DNA of 32,818 nucleotides from Rhodobacterales bacterium (GTDB lineage Bacteria > Pseudomonadota > Alphaproteobacteria > Rhodobacterales > Rhodobacteraceae), in NCBI GenBank assembly GCA_030540655.1, contig JAUNVT010000011.1:1-32818 (forward strand). The letters run 5' to 3'. A model generated the notes under the pieces. The model saw nothing but the letters and a program-made list of their open reading frames with translations, was not told the DNA's origin and ran no database searches. Each line of letters begins with the position of its first letter. Position 1 is the first letter of the stretch. The translations under genes and the position numbers were made by a program. This document shows, piece after piece, positions 24,361-31,592 of the stretch.

Positions 24361-25571
24361 GCTATCGCATCGACCGTCTGGGCCATCAGGGGGACGGCAT
24401 TGCCGATGGCCCGGTCTTTGCGCCGCTGACGCTGCCGGGCGAGGAGGTCAGCGGTGCATTGCACGGCCAGCGCCTGACCGACATCCGCGTTATCGAGCCC
24501 AGCGCGCGCCGCGTGTCGCCGCCCTGTCGCCATTTCAAATCATGTGGCGGATGCCAGCTCCAGCATGCGGATGATGCTTTTGTGGCGGAATGGAAAGAGG
24601 GCGTGGTCCGTGCTGCCCTTGCCGCACATGGGATCGAGGCGCCGTTCGGGCCGATCGCCACATCGCCCGTGCAGGCGCGCCGCCGTGCAACGCTTGCGGC
24701 ACGCCGCACCAGGAAGGGCGCGATGGCCGGGTTTCATGGCCGCGGCTCGGATGTGATCGTGGAGATTCCGGATTGCCGTCTGCTGCATCCGGACCTGATG
24801 CGCGGTATCCCTGTGGCTGAAGCGCTTGCGCAGAATGCCTCCAGCCGCAAGGGGGCTCTGGATGTGGCGATCTGCCTGTCGGGCGGGGGGCTGGATGTGA
24901 ACGTGACGGGCGGCAGGCCGCTGGACGGCCCGCTGCGCATCCGGCTGGCGGAGCTGGCCGAGGCACATGATCTGGCCCGTCTTGCATGGGAGGGCGAGAC
25001 CGTCGCGATGCGGCGCCCACCGGTGCAACAGTTCGGGAATGTTCAGATCGTGCCGCCGCCCGGCGCATTTTTTCAGGCCACGGCCGAAGGCGAGGCGGCG
25101 CTGCTCGCCGATGTGATGGCCGCGATGGCGGGCGCGGCGCGGATTGTCGATCTCTTCGCCGGGTGCGGTACCTTTGCGCTGCCCCTGTCCGCGTGTGTTC
25201 AGGTGCATGCGGTGGAGGGCGATGCCGCGATGATTGCCGCGATGGATGCAGGCTGGCGCAAGGCGCCGGGGTTGAAACGGCTGACGGGCGAGGCGCGCGA
25301 TCTCTTCCGCCGCCCGCTGCTTCCGGCCGAGCTTGCGCAATTTGACGGTGCCGTGATCGATCCGCCGCGTGCCGGGGCCGATGCGCAGGTTGCGCAGTTG
25401 ACCCGTGCGGCAATCGCGCGCATCGCCTATGTGTCCTGCAATCCGGTCACCTTCGCGCGCGATGCGGCGGTGCTGATTGCGGGTGGTTATGCCCTGACAG
25501 GCCTGCGCGTGGTGGATCAGTTCCGCTGGTCCAGCCATATCGAACTGACGGCCGATTTTGCGCGGCGCTGA
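24357..25571 (+). CDS. 23S rRNA (uracil-5-)-methyltransferase family (RlmD/RumA-like)
   Basis: SAM-dependent RNA m5U methyltransferase. The 404-residue protein has a short N-terminal TRAM-like stretch, an iron-sulfur motif C57, C63, C66 (PPCRHFKSCGGCQLQH) with C140 (IPDCRLL), SAM motif VDLFAGCGTFALPLS, the AVIDPPRAG motif, and the catalytic cysteine C361 in YVSCNPVTFARD. These match RlmD/RumA. ATG 24357 overlaps the previous stop as ATGA. The exact target base (U1939 or another) is not determined by sequence. Confidence 0.9.
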   Translation: MSYRIDRLGHQGDGIADGPVFAPLTLPGEEVSGALHGQRLTDIRVIEPSARRVSPPCRHFKSCGGCQLQHADDAFVAEWKEGVVRAALAAHGIEAPFGPIATSPVQARRRATLAARRTRKGAMAGFHGRGSDVIVEIPDCRLLHPDLMRGIPVAEALAQNASSRKGALDVAICLSGGGLDVNVTGGRPLDGPLRIRLAELAEAHDLARLAWEGETVAMRRPPVQQFGNVQIVPPPGAFFQATAEGEAALLADVMAAMAGAARIVDLFAGCGTFALPLSACVQVHAVEGDAAMIAAMDAGWRKAPGLKRLTGEARDLFRRPLLPAELAQFDGAVIDPPRAGADAQVAQLTRAAIARIAYVSCNPVTFARDAAVLIAGGYALTGLRVVDQFRWSSHIELTADFARR

Positions 25572-25652
25572 TGCGGGCCGGTAAATTGCCTCTATCCCGA
25601 CCGGGCGAATCCGGGTTATAAAGATCCAAAAAAAACGGATTGAGTAGGGCAG

Positions 25653-26150
25653 ATGAAGATTCTCAAATTTTTCGCGATCGCACTGATCGTTATCGGACTG
25701 TCGGCGTGCAGCTCCAAGTTCAAGACATACAAAGGCCCCGAAGTGACGCATGTCGTGCTGCAGAAAACGCAGCGCAAGATGTATCTGCTGCACAATGACA
25801 AAGTGCTGAAGGACTATGATTTCGACCTTGGGTTCATGCCAGTCGGGCACAAGTCGGAGGAGGGCGACGGGCGCACGCCCGAGGGCACCTATCTGATCGA
25901 CCGGCGCAATCCGGAAAGCAAATTCCATCTGTCGATCGGGATTTCATATCCGAATGTCGTGGACCGCGCGCAGGCCTACTCCTTGGGCAAGCGCCCCGGC
26001 GGTGACATTTTCATCCATGGCCAGCCGAACGGGACCAAGGGACGTCAGGCGCGGGATTGGACTGCGGGCTGCGTCGCTGTCACCAACAAGGAGATGGAGT
26101 GGATCTATGCGATGGTGAAGGACGGCACGCCCATTACGCTTTATCCCTGA
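25653..26150 (+). CDS. L,D-transpeptidase lipoprotein (YkuD domain)
   Basis: Envelope enzyme expected to form or trim L,D-crosslinks or attach proteins to peptidoglycan. The 165-residue protein has a lipoprotein signal with lipobox LSAC (C19) and a YkuD domain with H122 in IHGQPN and the catalytic C140 in WTAGCVAVTNKEMEWI, the variant spacing seen in ErfK-type proteins. TATAAA at 25617 is a possible -10. It ends at a strong bidirectional terminator shared with the CAP lipoprotein gene. Confidence 0.88.
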   Translation: MKILKFFAIALIVIGLSACSSKFKTYKGPEVTHVVLQKTQRKMYLLHNDKVLKDYDFDLGFMPVGHKSEEGDGRTPEGTYLIDRRNPESKFHLSIGISYPNVVDRAQAYSLGKRPGGDIFIHGQPNGTKGRQARDWTAGCVAVTNKEMEWIYAMVKDGTPITLYP

Positions 26151-26184
26151 TGCCGCACCCGGCCCCGCGCCGCGCATTAGCGAA

Positions 26185-26226
26185 AAAAGCGCCGACATGG
26201 GAGAGATCTCCCGAGTCGGCGCTTTT
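26185..26226. terminator. Bidirectional Rho-independent terminator
   Basis: AAAAGCGCCGAC pairs perfectly with GTCGGCGCTTTT, and an inner GGGAG/CTCCC stem with AGAT loop extends it, with a two-base internal loop. A T-run follows on both strands, so it ends both the L,D-transpeptidase gene and the convergent CAP lipoprotein gene (stop at 26253). Confidence 0.92.
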
Positions 26227-26252
26227 GGGGTATCCGCGTATTTGAGATGGGC

Positions 26253-26768
26253 TTAGCCGCCCATGACCAGCGTCCACCAGATCTTGCCGTTGTTCTCCTG
26301 ACGCCAGGATAGGCCCATCTCACGCGCACTGGGAGCCAGTATGACCTTGCGTGTGTTCGGATCGTCCATCCAGGCCGCCAGGGTTTCAAGCTCGGTCTCA
26401 TACGTTTCCGAGATATTTTCTCCCACCAGATGCCCCGGATATCCTACGCGCCGCACCCGATCGATCGGGGAGGAGCCGTCCGAGCCGAAATGCCACGGAC
26501 GGTTCTGTACAGCCATGTCACGCGAATGGGTCGCCGCAGCCGCATTCAACTGCGCATTCAATCCCACCGGGGCGCGGCCTGCGGCGCTGCGCAGCGCGTT
26601 GACCGAATCCAGCATGCGGTATTGAATGGCCGAGGTATCGCCAGCGCGAATATTATACACTTTTGGCAACGGTCGCCCATCGGCACCAATGGTCGGCTGC
26701 GATGGTTGGGGCGCACAGGCACTCAGAGCGATCAGTGCGGAGAAGAGCAGAAGCAGAATTCGCGACAT
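26253..26768 (-). CDS. CAP-domain (SCP/PR-1-like) lipoprotein
   Basis: 171-residue secreted protein with a lipoprotein signal (lipobox LSAC, C18) and one CAP domain: VNALRSAAGRAPVGLNAQLNAAAATHSRDMA, NRPWHFGSDGSSPIDRVRRVGY, GENIS and a terminal MGLSWRQENNGKIWWTLVMG. These are the conserved CAP helix, histidine-containing loop and strand. Bacterial CAP proteins such as YkwD are often tied to the cell wall; function here unknown. The chosen ATG at 26768 gives a proper signal peptide; the frame is open further but those residues are not signal-like. Sits between two L,D-transpeptidase genes. Confidence 0.85.
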   Translation of the reverse strand: MSRILLLLFSALIALSACAPQPSQPTIGADGRPLPKVYNIRAGDTSAIQYRMLDSVNALRSAAGRAPVGLNAQLNAAAATHSRDMAVQNRPWHFGSDGSSPIDRVRRVGYPGHLVGENISETYETELETLAAWMDDPNTRKVILAPSAREMGLSWRQENNGKIWWTLVMGG

Positions 26769-26871
26769 ATGATAGACCACTCGGCTTGATTTGGGTCCGC
26801 AAGCCTTACAGTGTCGCCAATGGCGTTTCAAACCCGCATGGCCCGGGTGCGGCCAACATGTATCGTTTGGA

Positions 26872-26900
26872 TTGCGACTGCGTCTTTCGCGCAATATAAT
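26872..26900 (+). promoter_or_regulatory. Sigma-70-type promoter of the Tat L,D-transpeptidase gene
   Basis: TTGCGA, 17 bp, TATAAT: a near-consensus housekeeping promoter and the best one visible in the window. It lies 36 bp before the GTG start, in the gap between the divergent CAP lipoprotein and L,D-transpeptidase genes. Confidence 0.75.
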
Positions 26901-26935
26901 GACATGGCACGCAACCCCGCGCATTGGAGGCCTTC

Positions 26936-27529
26936 GTGGAACATTCCACTCGCAATATGTTGAACCGCCGTAATTTCCTTATAGGAACGGCCGCTGTCAT
27001 CGGGGCGCCTGCACTGGCGCAAACTGGCAATACAACCCAGATGGAAAAGGATGTGACCGCGCGTGTGCCGCGCAATATCTCCAGTTTCCAGTCACGGAAT
27101 TGGCAGCCGTATTTCTCCAATCTCAGAAACGGGGCGGTTCTCGTCGATATCGATTCGCGGACCCTGCATTTCTGGAGCGCGGATGGCACTACTTACCGGC
27201 TCTATCCTTCGTCGGTGCCGCTGTCCGAAGATATGACGCGCCGGGGGCGGACGAGCGTCATTCAGAAGGTTGAGGGGCCGAGCTGGAGCCCGACGGCAAA
27301 CATGCTGAAACGCAATCCCGACTGGCCGCGCTTTGTGCCGCCCGGCCCGGACAATCCGCTGGGCACCCATGCGCTCTATCTGGGGTGGAAATACTACCGC
27401 ATTCACGGCACGCATGACACCCGCAAGATCGGGCGCAAATCCTCCAACGGATGTATCGGGCTTTATAACCAGCACATTGCCGAACTGTTCAGCCTGACCA
27501 GAGTAGGAACGCAGGTGTTGCTGATCTGA
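26936..27529 (+). CDS. Tat-exported L,D-transpeptidase (YkuD domain)
   Basis: Second envelope L,D-transpeptidase. From GTG 26936 it has 197 residues with a twin-arginine signal NRRNFLIGTAAVIGAPALAQ (10-29, cut near ALAQ), then a YkuD domain with H157 in YRIHGTH and catalytic C173 in SSNGCIGLYNQH, the canonical S-X-G-C arrangement. GGAGG ends 5 bases before the GTG, a clean ribosome-binding site; the alternative TTG at 26924 has none and the ATG at 26957 lies inside the signal. It may be translocated folded. Preceded by a strong promoter, followed by about 170 bp of untranslated sequence to the next terminator. Confidence 0.9.
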   Translation: MEHSTRNMLNRRNFLIGTAAVIGAPALAQTGNTTQMEKDVTARVPRNISSFQSRNWQPYFSNLRNGAVLVDIDSRTLHFWSADGTTYRLYPSSVPLSEDMTRRGRTSVIQKVEGPSWSPTANMLKRNPDWPRFVPPGPDNPLGTHALYLGWKYYRIHGTHDTRKIGRKSSNGCIGLYNQHIAELFSLTRVGTQVLLI

Positions 27530-27741
27530 CAGGTTGGAGATCGCGGAAACTGTGTTGTTCGAGAATCTGCAGAACGCCAGCATATTGATTATAAACCGTG
27601 CGAGCGGTGCTTCTCAAGGAACTCGCCCCTGCCGTCTTGGCTCCCCCTTGAGCACTGTTGTGCCCATTCTTGTCGTGGCAGCCGATTGACCTGCTGAAGG
27701 CGCTGAACCCTAATGCTCAGCGCCTTTTCCTTGCTCGAGTG
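27530..27741 (+). ncRNA. Candidate small RNA or long 3' untranslated region before hemH
   Basis: About 200 bp without a plausible gene. It contains an imperfect inverted repeat (GTGC-TTC-TCAAGG at 27608-27620 and CCTTGAGCAC at 27647-27656) and ends in the strong hairpin at 27697-27726 followed by TTCC. No sequence motif of tmRNA, SRP RNA or RNase P is recognised. It may be a small RNA or the 3' tail of the L,D-transpeptidase message; no clear promoter is seen. Low confidence. Confidence 0.3.
27697..27730. terminator. Terminator hairpin between ldt and hemH
   Basis: AAGGCGCTGA and TCAGCGCCTT form a perfect 10-bp stem with a 10-base loop, followed by TTCC. Read on either strand it lies downstream of a gene (convergent L,D-transpeptidase and hemH), 12 bases after the hemH stop and about 170 bases after the L,D-transpeptidase stop. 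Confidence 0.8.
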
Positions 27742-28803
27742 CTACCCGACCCAACCCTGTAAATTATCCGCGATCATTTCCGCAAGTGCCTCGATATGGG
27801 CAGGGCTGTCGTTGAGGCATGGGATATAGGTAAATTTCTCGCCGCCTGCTTCCTCGAAACTTTCGCGGATCTCGTCGTTGATCTCTTCCAATGTTTCGAC
27901 GCAGTCTGCGGAAAATGCGGGGGCAATCACGGCGATGTGCTTTTTGCCGTCCTCCTTCGCCAGGCGCGCGACTTCCTTGACCGTGTAGGGCTTGAGCCAT
28001 TCCTCGGGGCCAAAGACGGACTGGAAAGTCGTGGTGATCTGGCTGTCAGCCCAGCCCAGACGTTCCTTCAGCAGCCGCGTGGTTTTCTGGCATTGGCAAT
28101 GATAGGGATCGCCCTCCATAAGGTAGCGTTGCGGCATGCCGTGATAGGAAACAACCAGTATTTCCGGTGTCTCGATGCCCGCATAGGCGGTTTCGATCGA
28201 CCGGGCCAACGCGTCGATATAGGCGGGCTGGTCGAAATATGGGGCAATGGTGCGCGCGGCGGGCTGGCGGGTTTCCTTCATCAGTGCGCGGAAGAATTCG
28301 TCATTGGCGGTGCCGGATGTGGCGCCTGCATAATGCGGATAGAGCGGAACAAAGAGGATGCGGGTGCAGCCCGCCTCGGTCATCTCGCGCACTTTGGAGC
28401 GGGTGGACGGATTGCCGTAGCGCATGCAGAAATCCACCATGACATCGTCGCCATAGTCGGCTGTCAGCCTTTCGCGCATCGCATTCGTCTGGTCGCGCGT
28501 GATCGTCATCAGGGGGCTTTCATCCTGCGCCTTGTTCCAGATGGATTTATAAGCCTGGCCCGAGGTGAAGGGCCGTTTCGTCAGGATCACCAATTGCAAC
28601 AGCGGCTGCCACTTCCACCGGGCGTAGTCGATGACGCGGCGATCCGACAGGAATTCATTCAGGTAGCGGCGCATGGACCAGTAATCGTAATGGTCCGGCG
28701 TGCCCAGATTGGCCAGGAGAATGCCCGTCCGTTCGCGCGGGATGGCAGGGTGATCTGCGGGCGCATGAACCGGGCATGTGGCCTGAAGGGGGGTATCTTT
28801 CAT
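27742..28803 (-). CDS. hemH: Ferrochelatase
   Basis: Inserts Fe2+ into protoporphyrin IX, the last step of haem synthesis. 353 residues: TGILLANLGTPDHYDYWSMR (26-45), FLSDRRVIDY, MRYGNPS (127-133), FVPLYPHYAGATSGT (151-165), the active-site histidine H221 in SYHGMPQRY, FQSVFGPEEWLKPYT and E303 in CVETLEEI. AAAGGA is placed 9 bases before ATG 28803; a longer in-frame start upstream adds 14 unlike residues. A single gene on the minus strand, 61 bp from the next. Confidence 0.95.
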   Translation of the reverse strand: MKDTPLQATCPVHAPADHPAIPRERTGILLANLGTPDHYDYWSMRRYLNEFLSDRRVIDYARWKWQPLLQLVILTKRPFTSGQAYKSIWNKAQDESPLMTITRDQTNAMRERLTADYGDDVMVDFCMRYGNPSTRSKVREMTEAGCTRILFVPLYPHYAGATSGTANDEFFRALMKETRQPAARTIAPYFDQPAYIDALARSIETAYAGIETPEILVVSYHGMPQRYLMEGDPYHCQCQKTTRLLKERLGWADSQITTTFQSVFGPEEWLKPYTVKEVARLAKEDGKKHIAVIAPAFSADCVETLEEINDEIRESFEEAGGEKFTYIPCLNDSPAHIEALAEMIADNLQGWVG

Positions 28804-28864
28804 GACGTCGTCCTTTAGTTTTGCACCGGCTTGCCCTCGCGACATAGGCGAATGGCTGCCGGGG

Positions 28865-29683
28865 TCAATCGCCCAGCGGCGTCTCTTGGGTATTCAGCGC
28901 ATCGGCCAGTCGCGCGGTTGCCGAGCCGGGACGCAGCGGTTGCTGCTGAGAAGGATCGGGCGCCCATCCGGTCAGGCAGATCAGATCGTAGGTTGCAATG
29001 ATGCGGCCGGTGCCGTCTCCGAAGGCACCCGCATAAATCTGAGCGGCACGGTCGAAGACAGCGCGGCGGGTGAAATTGCGCGGTCGGGCCTGCATCGCGT
29101 TACCCTCACCCATGGCGCGCAGATCATGCATGAGGGCCGTCATATCCCTATAGCTGGCCGTCAGGGGCGCGCTGTCCACCACAGGCAATGCGAGGCCCGC
29201 CCGTTGTAGCAGCCCGCCCAGATCGCGAACCTCGCCCGTTGGCACGACGCGGGGGGAAAGCCCGCCGGTAATCTGGGATTCGGCCTGCGCAAGGCTGGCG
29301 CGGAGCTGATGAAGCGTGGTGCCCCCCGGGAGGATCCCCAGGAACAGCCCATCGGGTTTCAGCGCGCGGCGCGCCTGTATCAGCTGGCCCACCGGGTCGT
29401 CGGACCAGTGCAGCGCCATGGCGTGGATGATCAGATCATGCGCCTGCGTCTCCAATTCGAGCGTTGGATCGTCGGAGACGATTGCGGCATCTGGAAAGGC
29501 GGCGCGCCACGGTGCGGGCCAGCCGGTGACAATTCCCGGAGCCGTAAACGCTTTGTTAACCATGGCGAGGCGATCCTGCACTTCGGCCAGGGCGGCCTCA
29601 TGCAGGAACAGCGCTGGGCCCTCCGCAGCGGCGCGGGCGCGCTGGCGCAGCAGAGCGGCACGGTCTGTCATCTGGGCGGTCAT
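28865..29683 (-). CDS. NDUFAF5-like methyltransferase-fold protein
   Basis: 272 residues with the layout of alphaproteobacterial homologues of NDUFAF5, a complex I assembly factor that hydroxylates an arginine of NDUFS7 in mitochondria. Visible: LFLHEAALAEVQDRLAMVNK (26-45), DLIIHAMALHWSDDPVGQLI, ALKPDGLFLG and the C-terminal Arg/Thr-rich LICLTGWAPD. The SAM-binding loop expected as VLDVGCGTG is reduced to IVTGWPAPWR, so classical SAM methyl transfer is uncertain. Diverges from comF across 38 bp; a second ATG (29671) is also possible as the start. Role in complex I assembly is inference from the family. Confidence 0.7.
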   Translation of the reverse strand: MTAQMTDRAALLRQRARAAAEGPALFLHEAALAEVQDRLAMVNKAFTAPGIVTGWPAPWRAAFPDAAIVSDDPTLELETQAHDLIIHAMALHWSDDPVGQLIQARRALKPDGLFLGILPGGTTLHQLRASLAQAESQITGGLSPRVVPTGEVRDLGGLLQRAGLALPVVDSAPLTASYRDMTALMHDLRAMGEGNAMQARPRNFTRRAVFDRAAQIYAGAFGDGTGRIIATYDLICLTGWAPDPSQQQPLRPGSATARLADALNTQETPLGD

Positions 29684-29721
29684 CGAGGGATCATCATTCG
29701 CATGCGAGGGATATATAAGTG

Positions 29722-30456
29722 ATGACCACGTATTTGCAATCGGCGCTGCGGCTGATCTATCCGCCGCGCTGCATCGCTTGCGGCGATCTGGTGGACAGCG
29801 ATTTCAGCCTCTGCGGCCCTTGCTGGCGCGATACACCGTTTGTAATGGGCCAGGTCTGCAACCAGTGCGGCATTCCCCTGCCGCAGGGGCCGGACGCGCC
29901 GGATGAGGTGCTGCTATGCGATGGTTGTCTGGGCACGACGCGGCCGTGGAATGCGGGGCGCGCCGCGCTGATCTACGCAGGCAACGCGCGCAAGCTGGTT
30001 CTGGCGCTGAAGCATGGCGACAGGCAGGATATGGTAGGCCCCGCCGCGAAATGGATGGCGCGCGCGGCGCAGCCGCTGCTGCGGGCGGATACGCTGATCG
30101 CGCCGATTCCGCTGCACTGGCTGCGGCTGCTGAAGCGACGCTATAATCAGTCGGCGCTGCTGGCGCGCGCTGTCGGGGCTGAGGTGGGTCGCCCTGTCTG
30201 CCCTGATCTGCTGATCCGGCCACGTGCCACGCGTTCCTTGGGCGGTCTGGGGCGCGATGCGCGTTTTCTGACGATGGAGGGGATGATCCGGGTTCACCCA
30301 AGGCGCCGGATCCGGCTGGCGGGGCGCCATGTGCTGCTGGTAGATGACGTGATGACATCGGGTGCCACCTTTGCGGCGGCGGCGGAAGCGTGCCGTGCGG
30401 CCGGGGCGGCGGGTGTCGATATTCTGGCACTGGCACGCACGGGCAAGGATGATTAA
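29722..30456 (+). CDS. comF: ComF family phosphoribosyltransferase-like protein
   Basis: 244 residues in two parts: N-terminal zinc-finger-like region with cysteine pairs C17/C20, C31/C34, C46/C49 and C66/C69, and a phosphoribosyltransferase-like domain with PRPP-loop VLLVDDVMTSGAT (204-216) preceded by LIAPIPLHWLRLLKRRYNQS. ComF homologues are best known from natural competence; outside transformable species the role is unclear. ATG 29722 is preferred over an in-frame GTG at 29719. It starts a three-gene run with grxC and a nitrilase-family gene. Confidence 0.88.
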   Translation: MTTYLQSALRLIYPPRCIACGDLVDSDFSLCGPCWRDTPFVMGQVCNQCGIPLPQGPDAPDEVLLCDGCLGTTRPWNAGRAALIYAGNARKLVLALKHGDRQDMVGPAAKWMARAAQPLLRADTLIAPIPLHWLRLLKRRYNQSALLARAVGAEVGRPVCPDLLIRPRATRSLGGLGRDARFLTMEGMIRVHPRRRIRLAGRHVLLVDDVMTSGATFAAAAEACRAAGAAGVDILALARTGKDD

Positions 30457-30492
30457 ATTCAGGATAAAGCCCTAATCATCAAGGATCCCTCC

Positions 30493-30750
30493 ATGCAACC
30501 CGTTGAAATCTACACGTCGCCGCTCTGCGGTTTTTGCCACGCGGCCAAGCGCCTTTTGGCGCAGAAAGGCGTCAATTTTTCGGAAATAGACGTTGCACGT
30601 CAGCCCGAGCGGCGGGCCGAGATGACCCAGCGCGCCAAGGGCGGGCGCACCGTGCCGCAGATCTTCATCGGTCAGACCCATGTGGGCGGCTGCGATGAGC
30701 TGTTCGCGCTGGAGCGGGCGGGCAAGCTGGATGCCCTGCTGACGGCATGA
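30493..30750 (+). CDS. grxC: Glutaredoxin (GrxC type)
   Basis: 85-residue glutathione-dependent thiol reductase: active site CGFC (C12, C15) after EIYTSPL, a cis-proline in TVPQIFI (53-59) and the glutathione-binding GGCDEL (65-70). The CGFC replaces the common CPYC and should shift its redox behaviour. GGATCC region precedes the ATG. It overlaps the nitrilase gene as ATGA and is 36 bp after comF. Confidence 0.93.
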   Translation: MQPVEIYTSPLCGFCHAAKRLLAQKGVNFSEIDVARQPERRAEMTQRAKGGRTVPQIFIGQTHVGGCDELFALERAGKLDALLTA

Positions 30751-31577
30751 AAGCGGCGCTGGTTCAACTTTGCAGCAGTGACGATCCGGCGGCGAATCTA
30801 CCTGTCACACTGGCGTGGATCGAGAAGGCCATAGCTGGTGGCGCGGATTTTGTGCTGACGCCCGAAGTGACGAACTGCGTATCCTCCAGCCGCGCCCGGC
30901 AGGAGGAGGTGCTGCGCGGTGAAGCGGAGGATATCACGCTTGCGGCCCTGCGCGATCTGGCTGCGATGCGGGGTATCTGGCTGCTGATCGGCTCGCTCGC
31001 GCTGAAAACCATGGAGCCGGACGGGCGATTCGCCAACCGGTCGTTCCTGATAACGCCCGGCGGGGAAATTGCCGCCCGGTATGACAAGATACATATGTTT
31101 GATGTGCAGATATCGGCCACCGAGAGCTACCGCGAATCTGCCGGATACCGTCCCGGCGCGCAGGCCGTGCTGGCGGAGATGCCATTCGGAGCCTTGGGAA
31201 TGACGATCTGCTATGATCTGCGCTTCCCGCATCTTTATCGCAACCTTGCGCAAGGGGGCGCGGGCGTGATGGCAGTGCCATCCGCGTTTTCGCCCGTCAC
31301 CGGGGCGGCACATTGGGAGACGCTGCTGCGCGCCCGCGCGATCGAGACAGGCGCCTATGTACTGGCGCCTGCCCAGACCGGAACGCACGGGACCAGCCAC
31401 GCCGCGCCGCGCCGCACCTATGGGCATTCCCTCGCCGTCTCGCCCTGGGGCAAGGTGCTGGCAGATGGCGGCACTGCGCCCGGCATCAGCTATGTCGATC
31501 TGGACATGGCCGAGGTCATGAGCGCGCGCAGGCGCATCCCTTCGCTGATGCACAGTTCCGGATTCGACCTGCCCTGA
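30747..31577 (+). CDS. Carbon-nitrogen hydrolase (Nit1/deaminated glutathione amidase-like)
   Basis: Nitrilase-superfamily amidase. The catalytic triad is E40 (LTPEVTN), K114 (YDKIHMFD) and C155 (TICYDLRFP). The YDKIHMFDVQISATESYRES block (113-131) matches the Nit1 group that hydrolyses deaminated glutathione, a side product of aminotransferases. 276 residues, normal length. Translationally coupled to glutaredoxin (ATGA), which fits a glutathione-repair task. The gene ends 15 bp before the convergent ugd stop, with no hairpin between. Confidence 0.9.
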   Translation: MKAALVQLCSSDDPAANLPVTLAWIEKAIAGGADFVLTPEVTNCVSSSRARQEEVLRGEAEDITLAALRDLAAMRGIWLLIGSLALKTMEPDGRFANRSFLITPGGEIAARYDKIHMFDVQISATESYRESAGYRPGAQAVLAEMPFGALGMTICYDLRFPHLYRNLAQGGAGVMAVPSAFSPVTGAAHWETLLRARAIETGAYVLAPAQTGTHGTSHAAPRRTYGHSLAVSPWGKVLADGGTAPGISYVDLDMAEVMSARRRIPSLMHSSGFDLP

Positions 31578-31592
31578 GTTGAGCCAGGCCGC

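Noticed and set aside
24540-25928. A 462-codon minus-strand frame opposite the RNA methyltransferase and L,D-transpeptidase genes
   Set aside because: Low-complexity translation across two recognised genes and the gap between them; no start signal.
27600-27730. The untranslated stretch before hemH as 6S, SRP or tmRNA
   Set aside because: I find none of the conserved sequence cores of these RNAs; only a generic candidate is kept.
29560-29572. TTAACCATG inside the NDUFAF5-like gene as a CtrA site
   Set aside because: A single half-site within coding sequence, without the second TTAA at seven bases.
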